This document shows, one piece after another, positions 14,900 to 23,887 of a DNA stretch of 41,767 nt. Within the stretch, counting starts at the first letter, position 1; every line of letters starts with the position of its first letter. The notes beneath the pieces are model-generated. The model ran no database searches, was not told the DNA's origin, and saw only the letters and a list, made by a program, of their open reading frames with translations. The position numbers and the translations under genes are program-made. Origin of the DNA: Acidobacteriaceae bacterium (GTDB taxonomy: Bacteria > Acidobacteriota > Terriglobia > Terriglobales > Acidobacteriaceae); NCBI GenBank assembly GCA_003139095.1, contig PLHW01000044.1, positions 248,538 to 290,304 on the forward strand, given 5' to 3'.

Positions 14900-16339
14900 T
14901 CAGGACTCCCCGTCCGCAGTTTCACGCTGGATGCGCGCCCATGCCCGCTCCACATGGCGCGCCTGCGTATTGGTTTGCCCGACGCAGAAGCGAAGCGTCA
15001 ACTTTCCATCCAACTTTGTATGAGTGAGGAAAAGATCGCCGCTAGCGTTCAACCGATCCATCAGTATCTGGTTTTTCTCGTCTCCCGAGCGCAGCCGGAA
15101 ACAGACGAGGTTGAGTTTTGCGGGCGCGGCTAGTTCAAAGCGGGCGTCGCTGGCTACCCAGCCGGCAAATTGCTGGGCGAAGCGCACATGCTCGCGAATA
15201 TGGTACTGCAAGCCCTGGACGCCGTAATGGCGAATGACGAACCACAATTTGAGCGCGCGAAAACGCCGGCCAAGCTGGATATGCCAGTCGCGATAATCGA
15301 TGACGGCTCCCGACTCGGTTGCCTGATTGCGCAAATACTCGGGCAAAATGGAGAGCGTCTGGATGAGATGCTTGCGATCCGCCACATAAAAGCAATTGCA
15401 ATCGAAGTTGGTGAACATCCATTTATGAGGATTGAAGGTGTAGCTGTCGGCGAGGTCCAGGCCATCGTGGATGAAGCGGAACTCGGAACAGAGCGCGGCC
15501 GTGCCGCTCATGGCGGCGTCAACGTGCAGCCACGTTTTGTGCTCGCCGCAGATGCGGGCAATCTCGCGGATGGGATCGAAGGCATTCGACGAAGTGGTCC
15601 CGGCCGTGGCACAGACAAAGCACGGGACCAGTCTCGCTTCAACATCGAGCGCGATCTGGCGCTGGAGCGCATCGGGTCGCATGGCGAAGTTCTCGTCGAC
15701 GGCAATGTGCCGCAGGCTGTCGGACCCCATGCCGGCAATCTTCATCGCCTTCTCGATGGAAGAATGAGTTTGAGCGGAGCAATAGGCGACGAGGCGGCCG
15801 TCGCAGCCTTTGCGGTTGCTGGCAAAATGCGTGGCGCGCTCACGCGCGGCCAGCAATGCGCACAGAGAGGCGCTGGAGGCCGTATCCTGAATGACGCCTC
15901 CACCCGGGCCGGTGGAAAGGAATTTCTCCGGCAAGCCCAGCATGGGCACGAGCCAGTCGAGCACGTGCGTTTCCAGTTCGGTGCATGCCGGACTCGTTGA
16001 CCAGAGCATTCCCTGGACGCCCAGTCCGGATGACAGCAGATCGCCGAGGATTGCGGGGCCCGAGGCATTCGCCGGGAAGTATGCGAAGAAATTGGGCGAT
16101 TGCCAATGGGTGATTCCGGGGAGGATGATTCGTTCCACGTCGGCCAGGATTTGATCGAACGATTCGCCCTGTAGCGGCGCGGCTGGCGGCAACTTGGCGC
16201 GAATCTCTCCGGGCCGGACCCGCGACAAGACCGGAAGGCTTTCGATACGCGCCTGGTAATCGGCGATCCAATCGATGAGGGCGTGGCCGCGACGGCGAAA
16301 TTCTTCGGGAGGCAGGTGAAAGGATTTTGGGTCAGGCAT
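14900..16339 (-). CDS. PLP-dependent decarboxylase (aromatic-L-amino-acid/tyrosine decarboxylase-like, group II)
   Basis: 479 residues from ATG 16339. The frame runs 21 codons further up through AT-rich repeat DNA, which is unlikely to be coding. Family features in order: HWQSPNFFAYFPANAS (78-93), TGPGGGVIQDTASSA (143-157), His192 in AQTHSS (stacks on the cofactor), Asp274 in HVDAAMSG, and the PLP-binding Lys306 in FNPHKWM. Length fits DOPA/tryptophan/tyrosine decarboxylases, which yield amines and CO2. The exact substrate cannot be read from the sequence. The Nudix gene follows 4 nt downstream and a methyltransferase gene lies upstream beyond a repeat hairpin, so the three may share a transcript. 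The SD is weak. Confidence 0.88.
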   Translation of the reverse strand: MPDPKSFHLPPEEFRRRGHALIDWIADYQARIESLPVLSRVRPGEIRAKLPPAAPLQGESFDQILADVERIILPGITHWQSPNFFAYFPANASGPAILGDLLSSGLGVQGMLWSTSPACTELETHVLDWLVPMLGLPEKFLSTGPGGGVIQDTASSASLCALLAARERATHFASNRKGCDGRLVAYCSAQTHSSIEKAMKIAGMGSDSLRHIAVDENFAMRPDALQRQIALDVEARLVPCFVCATAGTTSSNAFDPIREIARICGEHKTWLHVDAAMSGTAALCSEFRFIHDGLDLADSYTFNPHKWMFTNFDCNCFYVADRKHLIQTLSILPEYLRNQATESGAVIDYRDWHIQLGRRFRALKLWFVIRHYGVQGLQYHIREHVRFAQQFAGWVASDARFELAAPAKLNLVCFRLRSGDEKNQILMDRLNASGDLFLTHTKLDGKLTLRFCVGQTNTQARHVERAWARIQRETADGES

Positions 16340-16345
16340 AGGAGA

Positions 16346-16454
16346 TTTGGAAATTGGGTAATTTTGTAATTGAGAAATTGGCGGCGCACAATTTGCGAGC
16401 ACGAATTAACTTTCTCAATTACAAAATTACAAGATTACTGAATTACAAAATTCC
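16346..16454. repeat. Octamer-repeat hairpin element between two genes
   Basis: The left arm is a run of 8-nt units (TTTGGAAA, TTGGGTAA, TTTTGTAA, TTGAGAAA; 16346-16377). The right arm is a run of complementary units (AATTACAA, AATTACAA, GATTACTG, AATTACAA; 16417-16448). Positions 16358-16377 and 16411-16430 form a perfect 20-bp inverted repeat around a 33-nt, partly GC-rich loop. The element fills the gap between the methyltransferase stop and the decarboxylase start. A relative lies at 33040-33140. Confidence 0.8.
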
Positions 16455-17216
16455 TCAGTCCAGTCTCGCATAGTAGACGCGCGTCTTGTACTCGAACTCG
16501 ACCTCGCCGTGTTTTGCGTGGGCATGAAAGAGGCGGCGCAGTTCTTGCATCATGGGCGCGTAACCGGGCTCGCCCGCGAGCGGCACATACGAGGAAGAGA
16601 GCAGCCTTCCCACCGCGCCTTCATAAACGAAACTTTGCCGCAAGCTGAAAACATGCTGCTTGCACCTGGCTGGAGCAAAAAACTCGTGAATCATCGCGGT
16701 CGTGCGCTCGTGCCGAACTTCCTTGTAGTCGGTGCCGTAGGCAAGAAGCATTCGCTCATACTCATGCAGAAAAGGAGTGCCCTCGGTGAGGCGCTCGTTC
16801 CAGATGAGGACGCACCATCCTTGCGGCCGTAGAATGCGGCAAAACTCTGCGCGCGCGCGCCGCAGATCGAACCAGTGCGCGGCCTGCGCGGCGGTCACGA
16901 AATCGACGGAGGCGGCGCCGAGCGTGGTCTCCTCGGCGGTGCCTGCCACCCAGACCACGCGGCTAAAATCCTCGAGCAGATGAGTCCCCATCTCGCGCAT
17001 CTCGGCGTTGGGCTCGACCGAAAAAACGGGGTTGCCATTTTCCAGAAGCATGCGCGTGAAAATTCCCGTGCCGGAAGCCACGTCGGCAACCACATGGCCG
17101 GGCTGCAACCCGCATTGCTCGCGAAGAACTCCGAGAACCTGCGGCGGATAGCCGGGGCGATAGCGCACATAATTTTCCACCCGATCGGAAAATCGAGCGG
17201 TTGAAGGCTTACTCAT
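16455..17216 (-). CDS. Class I SAM-dependent methyltransferase
   Basis: 253 residues from ATG 17216. Motif I is VVADVASGTGIFTRMLLE (about residues 42-59), with an acidic residue at the end of strand 2 (VFSVEPNAEM) and the post-motif TAAQAAHWFDLRRARAEFCRILRPQG typical of Methyltransf_11 proteins. The N-terminal RFSDRVENYVRYRPGYP is the usual start of this subgroup, so the start is well supported. Substrate is unknown; trans-aconitate-like or small-metabolite methyltransferases look similar. It heads the minus-strand run with the decarboxylase and Nudix genes. Confidence 0.88.
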   Translation of the reverse strand: MSKPSTARFSDRVENYVRYRPGYPPQVLGVLREQCGLQPGHVVADVASGTGIFTRMLLENGNPVFSVEPNAEMREMGTHLLEDFSRVVWVAGTAEETTLGAASVDFVTAAQAAHWFDLRRARAEFCRILRPQGWCVLIWNERLTEGTPFLHEYERMLLAYGTDYKEVRHERTTAMIHEFFAPARCKQHVFSLRQSFVYEGAVGRLLSSSYVPLAGEPGYAPMMQELRRLFHAHAKHGEVEFEYKTRVYYARLD

Positions 17217-17326
17217 GCCTATAAGTGTACCCCGTGCAATTCGCCCTCGGGGTACGCGATACTATTTCAATTGCCACTCAGACAGCCAGCGACGGTACGG
17301 GTGTTTGAGCGGGGCAAAGGAGTTCC

Positions 17327-19498
17327 ATGAACGTTTTGCCGAGTGCTGTTTTTTTTCTTTTTCTAATCTCTGCCAGCCTACAGGCGTTTGACAGAGCGCC
17401 TGAGGCTGCCTCCGAAACCGAATCGAAGGCGGCTCAAGCCCTCGTCATCAGCGGCTTTCGCGATGCGGCGCACGAGCAGGAACTGGAAAAGAAATTCATG
17501 GCCGTTCCCGATCCGAAACTGGCCGAGCAGCACCTTCGCATCCTGACGCAGGCGCCGCACATCGCCGGCTCTCCCGAGGACAAGGCGACCGCCGAGTACG
17601 TGGCCGGCAAATTTCGAGAGGCCGGGCTCGACACGACGATCTCCGAATACAGAGTCTGGTTCAACTATCCTTCCGAAATTCGCGTCGACCTGACCGCGCC
17701 GGCCGGCGTTTCGATGCACGGCCCGCAGCGCGAGCACGTGAGCGACGATCCTTTTCAGGATGATCCGCGGGTGGTCACTCCCTATAACTGCATGTCGCCA
17801 TCGGGCGACGTGGAGGCGGATGTAATTTACGCAAATTACGGTTCGCCCGAGGACTTCGACAAACTCAAGCAGATGAACGTGGATGTGCGGGGCAAGATTG
17901 TGATCGTGCGCTACGGCCAGAATTTCCGCGGGGTGAAGGCTTACGTTGCGCAGGAGCGGGGCGCAGCCGGAGTGATCATCTATTCCGATCCGAAGGATGA
18001 TGGGTACTATCGCGGGGACGCGTATCCCAAGGGTCCATGGCGGCCCGCCACGGGCGCGCAGCGCGGATCGATCGGATACATGTTCGAATTTTCGGGCGAT
18101 CCGACGACACCCGGAGTAGCGGCAACGACTTCTTTGCCCGACGCCAAGCGGATCCCTCCGGCCCAGTCAGAACAGTTGCCGAAGATTCCGGTCACTCCGC
18201 TCTCGTATGCGGATGCGTCGCCGATTTTGGAAAATCTCGGCGGCCCAGCCTCACCGCGCGAGTGGCAGGGCGCGTTGCCATTCACGTATCACGTGGGGGC
18301 CGGTCCGGCAAAAGTAAAGATGCACCTGAAGCAGGATTATCAGTTCCGCACGATCTGGGATGTGATCGGCAAAATTCCGGGAACTACCGCGGCGGATCAG
18401 TGGGTGGTGGCGGGCAACCACCGCGATGCCTGGGTTTACGGGGCGGTCGATCCCAACAGCGGCACGGCCGCCATGCTGGAATCGGTACACGGTATCGGCG
18501 AGTTGCTGAGATCGGGCTGGAGACCGAAGCGCACAATTGTTTTTGCCAGTTGGGATGCGGAAGAGGAAGGGTTGATGGGTTCGACGGAATGGGGCGAAGA
18601 GCATGCCGCCGAACTGGAGAATGCCGTCGCGTACTTCAACATGGATGTGGGCGTTTCGGGTAAGAAGTTTGGAGCGTCGGGTGTGCCCACACTGAAGGAA
18701 TTCATCCGCGAGATCGCAAAAGCCGTGCCGTCGCCTGAAGGCGGGACGGTTTACGATGCGTGGCGAAAAAGTAGCCGTCCGAAAGACGATACCCATCCGC
18801 AGGAAAATTCGCGGTTGCCGGCCGCGGATCTGTCGGGCGACGCGCCCGTCGGCGATCTCGGCAGTGGCTCCGACTACACGGTGTTCCTGCAACACCTGGG
18901 AGTGCCGTCGACGGACATCGGAACAACCGGTTCGTACGGGGTCTACCATTCCACCTTCGATGACTTTACCTGGTTCAAGAAATTCGCGGACCCGGACTTT
19001 GTTTACGAGCAGCAGATGGCGCGGGTGTATGGCCTGGAAGTGCTTCGCATGGCCGATGCGGACGTGCTTCCCTACGACTACGAAGTGTACGGGAAAGAAA
19101 TTCTGGTGTACCTGGATGCGGCCAAGATCAAAGCGCATGACAAGTTCGGAGACGCGGCTCCAAATTTCTCCGCCGCCATCGCGGGCGCGCGCCATTTGCA
19201 GGAGGCGGGCGCGAAGCTCTTGCAGAAGCAGCGCAAGATACCGGCTGACCCCGCGCGAATCAATGCTAAACTACGGGAAGCGGAACGGGCGTTGTTGATT
19301 CCCGAGGGGTTGCCGAACCGCCCGTGGTACCATCACGCCATCTACGCGCCGGGCGAATATACAGGATACGCGGCGGTCGTGATTCCCGGGGTCAGCGAGG
19401 CGATTGATCGGGGCGATCTTCGCCGGACTGAGCAACAGATCCTTGTCCTAGCGGCGGCTTTGAACCGGGCGGTGGTGGTTCTGGAGCAGGCCCGGTAG
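17327..19498 (+). CDS. M28B metallopeptidase, glutamate carboxypeptidase II (PSMA)-like, secreted
   Basis: 723 residues from ATG 17327 with AAAGGAG just upstream. Signal peptide at about residues 1-20 (VFFLFLISASLQA). Residues 120-300 hold a protease-associated domain (RGKIVIVRYGQNFRG..., AAGVIIYSDPKDDG). The M28 domain shows the two-zinc site: His365 in AGNHRDAW, Asp376 in DPNSGT, Glu412/Glu413 in DAEEEG, Asp440 in FNMD, and a late His in VYHSTFDDF. The C-terminal 130 residues match the transferrin-receptor-like dimerisation domain. The order and length are those of PSMA/folate hydrolase homologues, which remove C-terminal Glu/Asp or act as aminopeptidases in the periplasm. All metal ligands appear intact. 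It stands alone as a plus-strand gene. Confidence 0.92.
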   Translation: MNVLPSAVFFLFLISASLQAFDRAPEAASETESKAAQALVISGFRDAAHEQELEKKFMAVPDPKLAEQHLRILTQAPHIAGSPEDKATAEYVAGKFREAGLDTTISEYRVWFNYPSEIRVDLTAPAGVSMHGPQREHVSDDPFQDDPRVVTPYNCMSPSGDVEADVIYANYGSPEDFDKLKQMNVDVRGKIVIVRYGQNFRGVKAYVAQERGAAGVIIYSDPKDDGYYRGDAYPKGPWRPATGAQRGSIGYMFEFSGDPTTPGVAATTSLPDAKRIPPAQSEQLPKIPVTPLSYADASPILENLGGPASPREWQGALPFTYHVGAGPAKVKMHLKQDYQFRTIWDVIGKIPGTTAADQWVVAGNHRDAWVYGAVDPNSGTAAMLESVHGIGELLRSGWRPKRTIVFASWDAEEEGLMGSTEWGEEHAAELENAVAYFNMDVGVSGKKFGASGVPTLKEFIREIAKAVPSPEGGTVYDAWRKSSRPKDDTHPQENSRLPAADLSGDAPVGDLGSGSDYTVFLQHLGVPSTDIGTTGSYGVYHSTFDDFTWFKKFADPDFVYEQQMARVYGLEVLRMADADVLPYDYEVYGKEILVYLDAAKIKAHDKFGDAAPNFSAAIAGARHLQEAGAKLLQKQRKIPADPARINAKLREAERALLIPEGLPNRPWYHHAIYAPGEYTGYAAVVIPGVSEAIDRGDLRRTEQQILVLAAALNRAVVVLEQAR

Positions 19499-19560
19499 GC
19501 GTCTACACGCGTCGTTTTACACGGGATCCGGAAAGTGGAAGTGCCGGCTGTGGGGACAAT

Positions 19561-20703
19561 ATGGCTCTGGCACGTATCATTTCGAATTCACAGGAGTGTT
19601 CGCGAGAACTCGCTCTCAATTTGTTGGAGCGGGGGTACGCGGTCGAAATTGTGTCTCCTGACGCGATTCCGGATAACTTCGCGGACCTGGAATTGCGCAT
19701 CGAGTCCGATCCCTCGGAAACGTTAAAAGCCAGTGTGAAAGCTAACAACGGAGAGCGTTCCAAGACGCTCGAATTTGTTCACCATGTGAAGGGACCGTTG
19801 GGGGAATCTCATCGCAGGCTTGCCACGGCGAGCGCGCGAGTTCCGTCATTTTCAGAATCTGCAAACGGCAAACGTGAACATAGGGCGGGGGTTGAGCCAG
19901 AAGCGGCGCGTGAGGCCAGCGCGGGCGCCAGGCCGACGGTCTCCGCTGGTGCGCGTCCGGCTGCCAGGCCAAGCGTTGCGGCGAGGCCGGCCGTAGCGGC
20001 TGCACCCAGAGTGGCAGAGACGCACGCGCATCCGCTGCGAATGCCTTTACAAAATGTTTGGCGCGTCGAGGAGGCACCCCGTGCGAAGGCGGCGATGGCG
20101 GCACCAAAAACGGTGGCAATGCCGCCGTCGGTCGCGCGACCGGCGCAGACAAAACCCCAGTTTCTCAATCAGCATTTACTCACGACCGCCGCGCACAAGG
20201 CGAACTCGAAAGCGAAACTCGCGACAAGGCCGTTACGTCGATCGGAGGGCTGGTTCTGGCGCTCGGCCGGCGTTTTTGGAGGGATCGTGGCGGTTGCCGT
20301 GGTTCTTGGTTTTGGTTTGCGCGATCGCGGCGCCGCGGGACAGCCACTCTCCGGCAAAGATGCCGCTAGCCGCGGAGGCGTGGCAGAAATAGCAGCGGGA
20401 AGCGATGTTCCGGTATTCGCGAACCCGTCCTCTTTGGCAGAGGCGAGTGTATTCAATTTTTCTGTCGCAGATGGAAGCAGGCGAGAGAGTGAAAAACGGA
20501 ACTCTGCATCGAGAGGGAAAGTTCTGGCGATGCCGAGTGCGTCAACAAGCAAATCTCCTCGTGACGATCGTCGCGGGCACTCGAGTCACGGGGTCGCGAA
20601 TGATGTGGTTGCTCCCGACACCATCACCTACTTTGACCGGCCCAACGCCAAGCCCATTCCGATAAAAGTCGCCATTCGCGAGCGCAGACGTCCAAACCAA
20701 TAA
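19561..20703 (+). CDS. Single-TM hypothetical protein with low-complexity linker
   Basis: 380 residues from ATG 19561 with GGGGA 5 nt upstream. Residues 1-55 look like a conserved folded cytosolic domain (MALARIISNSQECSRELAL, then ERGYAVEIVSPDAIPDNF, then DLELRIESDP), reminiscent of a Rossmann/receiver-type strand-helix pattern. Residues 80-200 are a long Ala/Pro/Arg-rich linker. A transmembrane helix lies at about 236-253 (AGVFGGIVAVAVVLGFGL), and 125 polar residues follow, probably periplasmic, ending in TYFDRPNAKPIPIKVAIRERRR. No known family is recognised. The bipartite design could couple a cytosolic module to the envelope, but no function is proposed. Confidence 0.7.
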   Translation: MALARIISNSQECSRELALNLLERGYAVEIVSPDAIPDNFADLELRIESDPSETLKASVKANNGERSKTLEFVHHVKGPLGESHRRLATASARVPSFSESANGKREHRAGVEPEAAREASAGARPTVSAGARPAARPSVAARPAVAAAPRVAETHAHPLRMPLQNVWRVEEAPRAKAAMAAPKTVAMPPSVARPAQTKPQFLNQHLLTTAAHKANSKAKLATRPLRRSEGWFWRSAGVFGGIVAVAVVLGFGLRDRGAAGQPLSGKDAASRGGVAEIAAGSDVPVFANPSSLAEASVFNFSVADGSRRESEKRNSASRGKVLAMPSASTSKSPRDDRRGHSSHGVANDVVAPDTITYFDRPNAKPIPIKVAIRERRRPNQ

Positions 20704-20794
20704 AATATTGGCATAGTTGCAACCAGCGCGACCAAGTCCAAACTTGTTTTGTAACTGTCCGAGAAATGTGACGGGAAGAGGCTGCGCGGGAGTA

Positions 20795-21106
20795 TCAACT
20801 TCGTTTCGGGCGCAGTGCGGACATTGGCGGTTTCCGCGCCCCGTGGCGGACGTGGAGAACTTCGATTTCGCGTTTGGCATCGTGGACGCGGTAATAGACG
20901 AGGTATGGACTGTGTACGACTTTGCGGACGGAAGGCCGCTTCCGAACCAGGCCACCCATGCGGGGAAATCGAGTGAGTAGTTCAACGTGGGAGATCAGAG
21001 AGCTGCCAAAGCGAGAGGCAACCTGCGCGTCATCCTCGGCGATGTGGCCGACGATTTCGGCGAGATCGTTTAGCGCCTTTTGCGTGTAGACGAGGCGGTA
21101 GTCCAC
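20795..21106 (-). CDS. RelE/ParE-superfamily toxin
   Basis: 103 residues from ATG 21106. The sequence MDYRLVYTQKALNDLAEIVGHIAEDD, then FPRMGGLVRKRPSVRKVVHSPYLVYYRVHDAKREIEVLHVRHGARKP, has the ParE pattern: an N-terminal helical hairpin, then strands with the Y.VYYR and I.VLHVRHG.R blocks. ParE toxins inhibit gyrase and RelE toxins cleave mRNA; residues alone do not decide which applies. The start overlaps the antitoxin gene by 37 nt in another frame, supporting translational coupling. Confidence 0.88.
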   Translation of the reverse strand: MDYRLVYTQKALNDLAEIVGHIAEDDAQVASRFGSSLISHVELLTRFPRMGGLVRKRPSVRKVVHSPYLVYYRVHDAKREIEVLHVRHGARKPPMSALRPKRS

Positions 21107-21258
21107 TTTGGTAAGAGGCGTCGGACTTCTTCTGCGGGCACAGTGCGGCCGGCTTCCGCGTCCCGCATGCCTTCATCGATGGCGGCAAGGGTTTCCTCGT
21201 CTTCATCATCGGCGACGGGAGCGGGGTTTTCTAAGTTGAATTTTATCGGCTTCGCCAT
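21070..21258 (-). CDS. Antitoxin of ParE-type toxin
   Basis: 62 residues from ATG 21258 (MAKPIKFN start); an upstream in-frame Met at 21306 lacks SD support. The protein is acidic in the middle (VADDEDEETLAAIDEGMRDAEAGRTVPAEEVRRLL), with the helix-and-linker ending commonly seen in small antitoxins paired with ParE/RelE toxins (AGRTVPAEEVR), and a basic tail. It precedes and overlaps the toxin gene in the standard antitoxin-toxin order. It probably binds the toxin and autoregulates the operon. Confidence 0.82.
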   Translation of the reverse strand: MAKPIKFNLENPAPVADDEDEETLAAIDEGMRDAEAGRTVPAEEVRRLLPKWTTASSTRKRR

Positions 21259-21373
21259 GGGGTTAGAGTAGCACGAAAAGCTGGCCCAAGACGTTGAGTC
21301 GGGCATCCTCGCGATTTAAGTTAGGATGGGGCGTAGTGGCCGTGGATCCCCGGCGTAGTCGCCACGGAGAAGC

Positions 21374-21400
21374 CCACTTCTCGAAAACTGCGAGAAGTGG
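21374..21400. repeat. Perfect 10-bp hairpin
   Basis: CCACTTCTCG (21374-21383) pairs perfectly with CGAGAAGTGG (21391-21400) around a 7-nt loop. It lies between the toxin-antitoxin pair and the lipoprotein gene. No T run follows on either strand, so it looks more like an interspersed repeat than an intrinsic terminator, although it could end the lipoprotein transcript (minus strand). Confidence 0.5.
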
Positions 21401-21432
21401 TGCACCCGGCGCGAACCTGGGGCACAGGCGCG

Positions 21433-21687
21433 TCAGTGCTTTGACTCAATTACCGCGCTAGTTACACCCGCGAAGATATGATGACCGCTGTTATCCGTGA
21501 ATTCCACAATGAGTGTATTTCCCGCTGGCGTCACATGAGCGTCGCGGCAATCAGAAAAAGTCGAGTTCTTTCCGCCCATGCTCTCAGAGTAATAAATGGT
21601 AACCATTTCAGGTTTGGAGCTCGCGCATCCGGCTGGCAATGCGCAAACGATTATTGCGAGCACGAAAAGAAGGGAGAGGAATTGCAT
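21433..21687 (-). CDS. Small lipoprotein, unknown function
   Basis: 84 residues from ATG 21687. The hydrophobic leader (LSLLFVLAIIVCALPAGC) ends in a lipobox, LPAGC, with the modified Cys at position 21. The mature domain is about 64 residues with a conserved-looking core (SDCRDAHVTPAGNTLIVEFTD, then HHIFAGVTSAVIESK). No family is recognised. It lies between the toxin-antitoxin pair and thiC on the same strand, 36 nt upstream of... the thiC stop side, so it could be read through from thiC. Confidence 0.7.
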   Translation of the reverse strand: MQFLSLLFVLAIIVCALPAGCASSKPEMVTIYYSESMGGKNSTFSDCRDAHVTPAGNTLIVEFTDNSGHHIFAGVTSAVIESKH

Positions 21688-21722
21688 CGCACACCAATTG
21701 TTGTCCCGGCTGAGTTACCCAC

Positions 21723-23225
<1,503 letters not shown>

Positions 23226-23414
23226 TTATACCCGCGCATCGCGACGATCATGCCGCGTTTGTGCAGACCCGCGACGGCGAAAAAGCGGTCGGCCCCCAAA
23301 ATCGACATTTCGGGACAGGAACAAATGAATCCGAGAGGCAGCGTTGCGAATCTAGCGGAACAGTTGTTATAACGACAATTGGCGGGCCGCGGTCCGTCCG
23401 AGGAGACAACCGAA

Positions 23415-23846
23415 ATGAAACGACTTCTGAGCACCAGCAACGACGTGGCTCTCACGATCTTGCGGCTTGTTCTTGGTGTGGTCTTTTTTGCGCACGGCGC
23501 ACAGAAGATGCTGGGCTGGTTTGGCGGATACGGTTTTCACGGCACCATGGGGTTCTTCGGCCATTTGGGGATGCCTGCGTCGGTGGCGTTCCTGGTGATT
23601 TGCACGGAATTCTTTGGTGGCCTCGGGTTGATTGTGGGATTGCTGACGAGGATCGCGGCGCTCGGAATCGGCGTCGAGATGATCGGAGCGATTTTCATGG
23701 TCCACCTGCCGAATGGGTTCTTCATGAACTGGGCGGGTAACCAGAAAGGCGAAGGCTTCGAATATCATTTGCTGGCGATTGCCATAGCGGCAACGCTGCT
23801 ATTGCGCGGAGCGGGAAAGTTCTCGGCGGATGGTGCGTTGAGTTAA
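23415..23846 (+). CDS. DoxX family membrane protein
   Basis: 143 residues from ATG 23415 with SD GAGGAGA about 9 nt upstream (23399-23405). Four transmembrane segments are visible: VALTILRLVLGVVFFAHGAQKM, FFGHLGMPASVAFLVICTEFFGG, LIVGLLTRIAALGIGVEMIGAIF and EYHLLAIAIAATLLLRG. The HGAQKMLGWFGG and ICTEFFGGLGLIVGL blocks are those of DoxX/DoxD-type proteins. Members have been linked to thiosulfate:quinone oxidoreductase and to redox stress, but most are uncharacterised. Convergent with the FadN-like gene, 41 nt apart. Confidence 0.88.
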   Translation: MKRLLSTSNDVALTILRLVLGVVFFAHGAQKMLGWFGGYGFHGTMGFFGHLGMPASVAFLVICTEFFGGLGLIVGLLTRIAALGIGVEMIGAIFMVHLPNGFFMNWAGNQKGEGFEYHLLAIAIAATLLLRGAGKFSADGALS

Positions 23847-23887
23847 TAACAACCCGCCGAGAATGGGATGGAATGGCCGAAGGTCGC

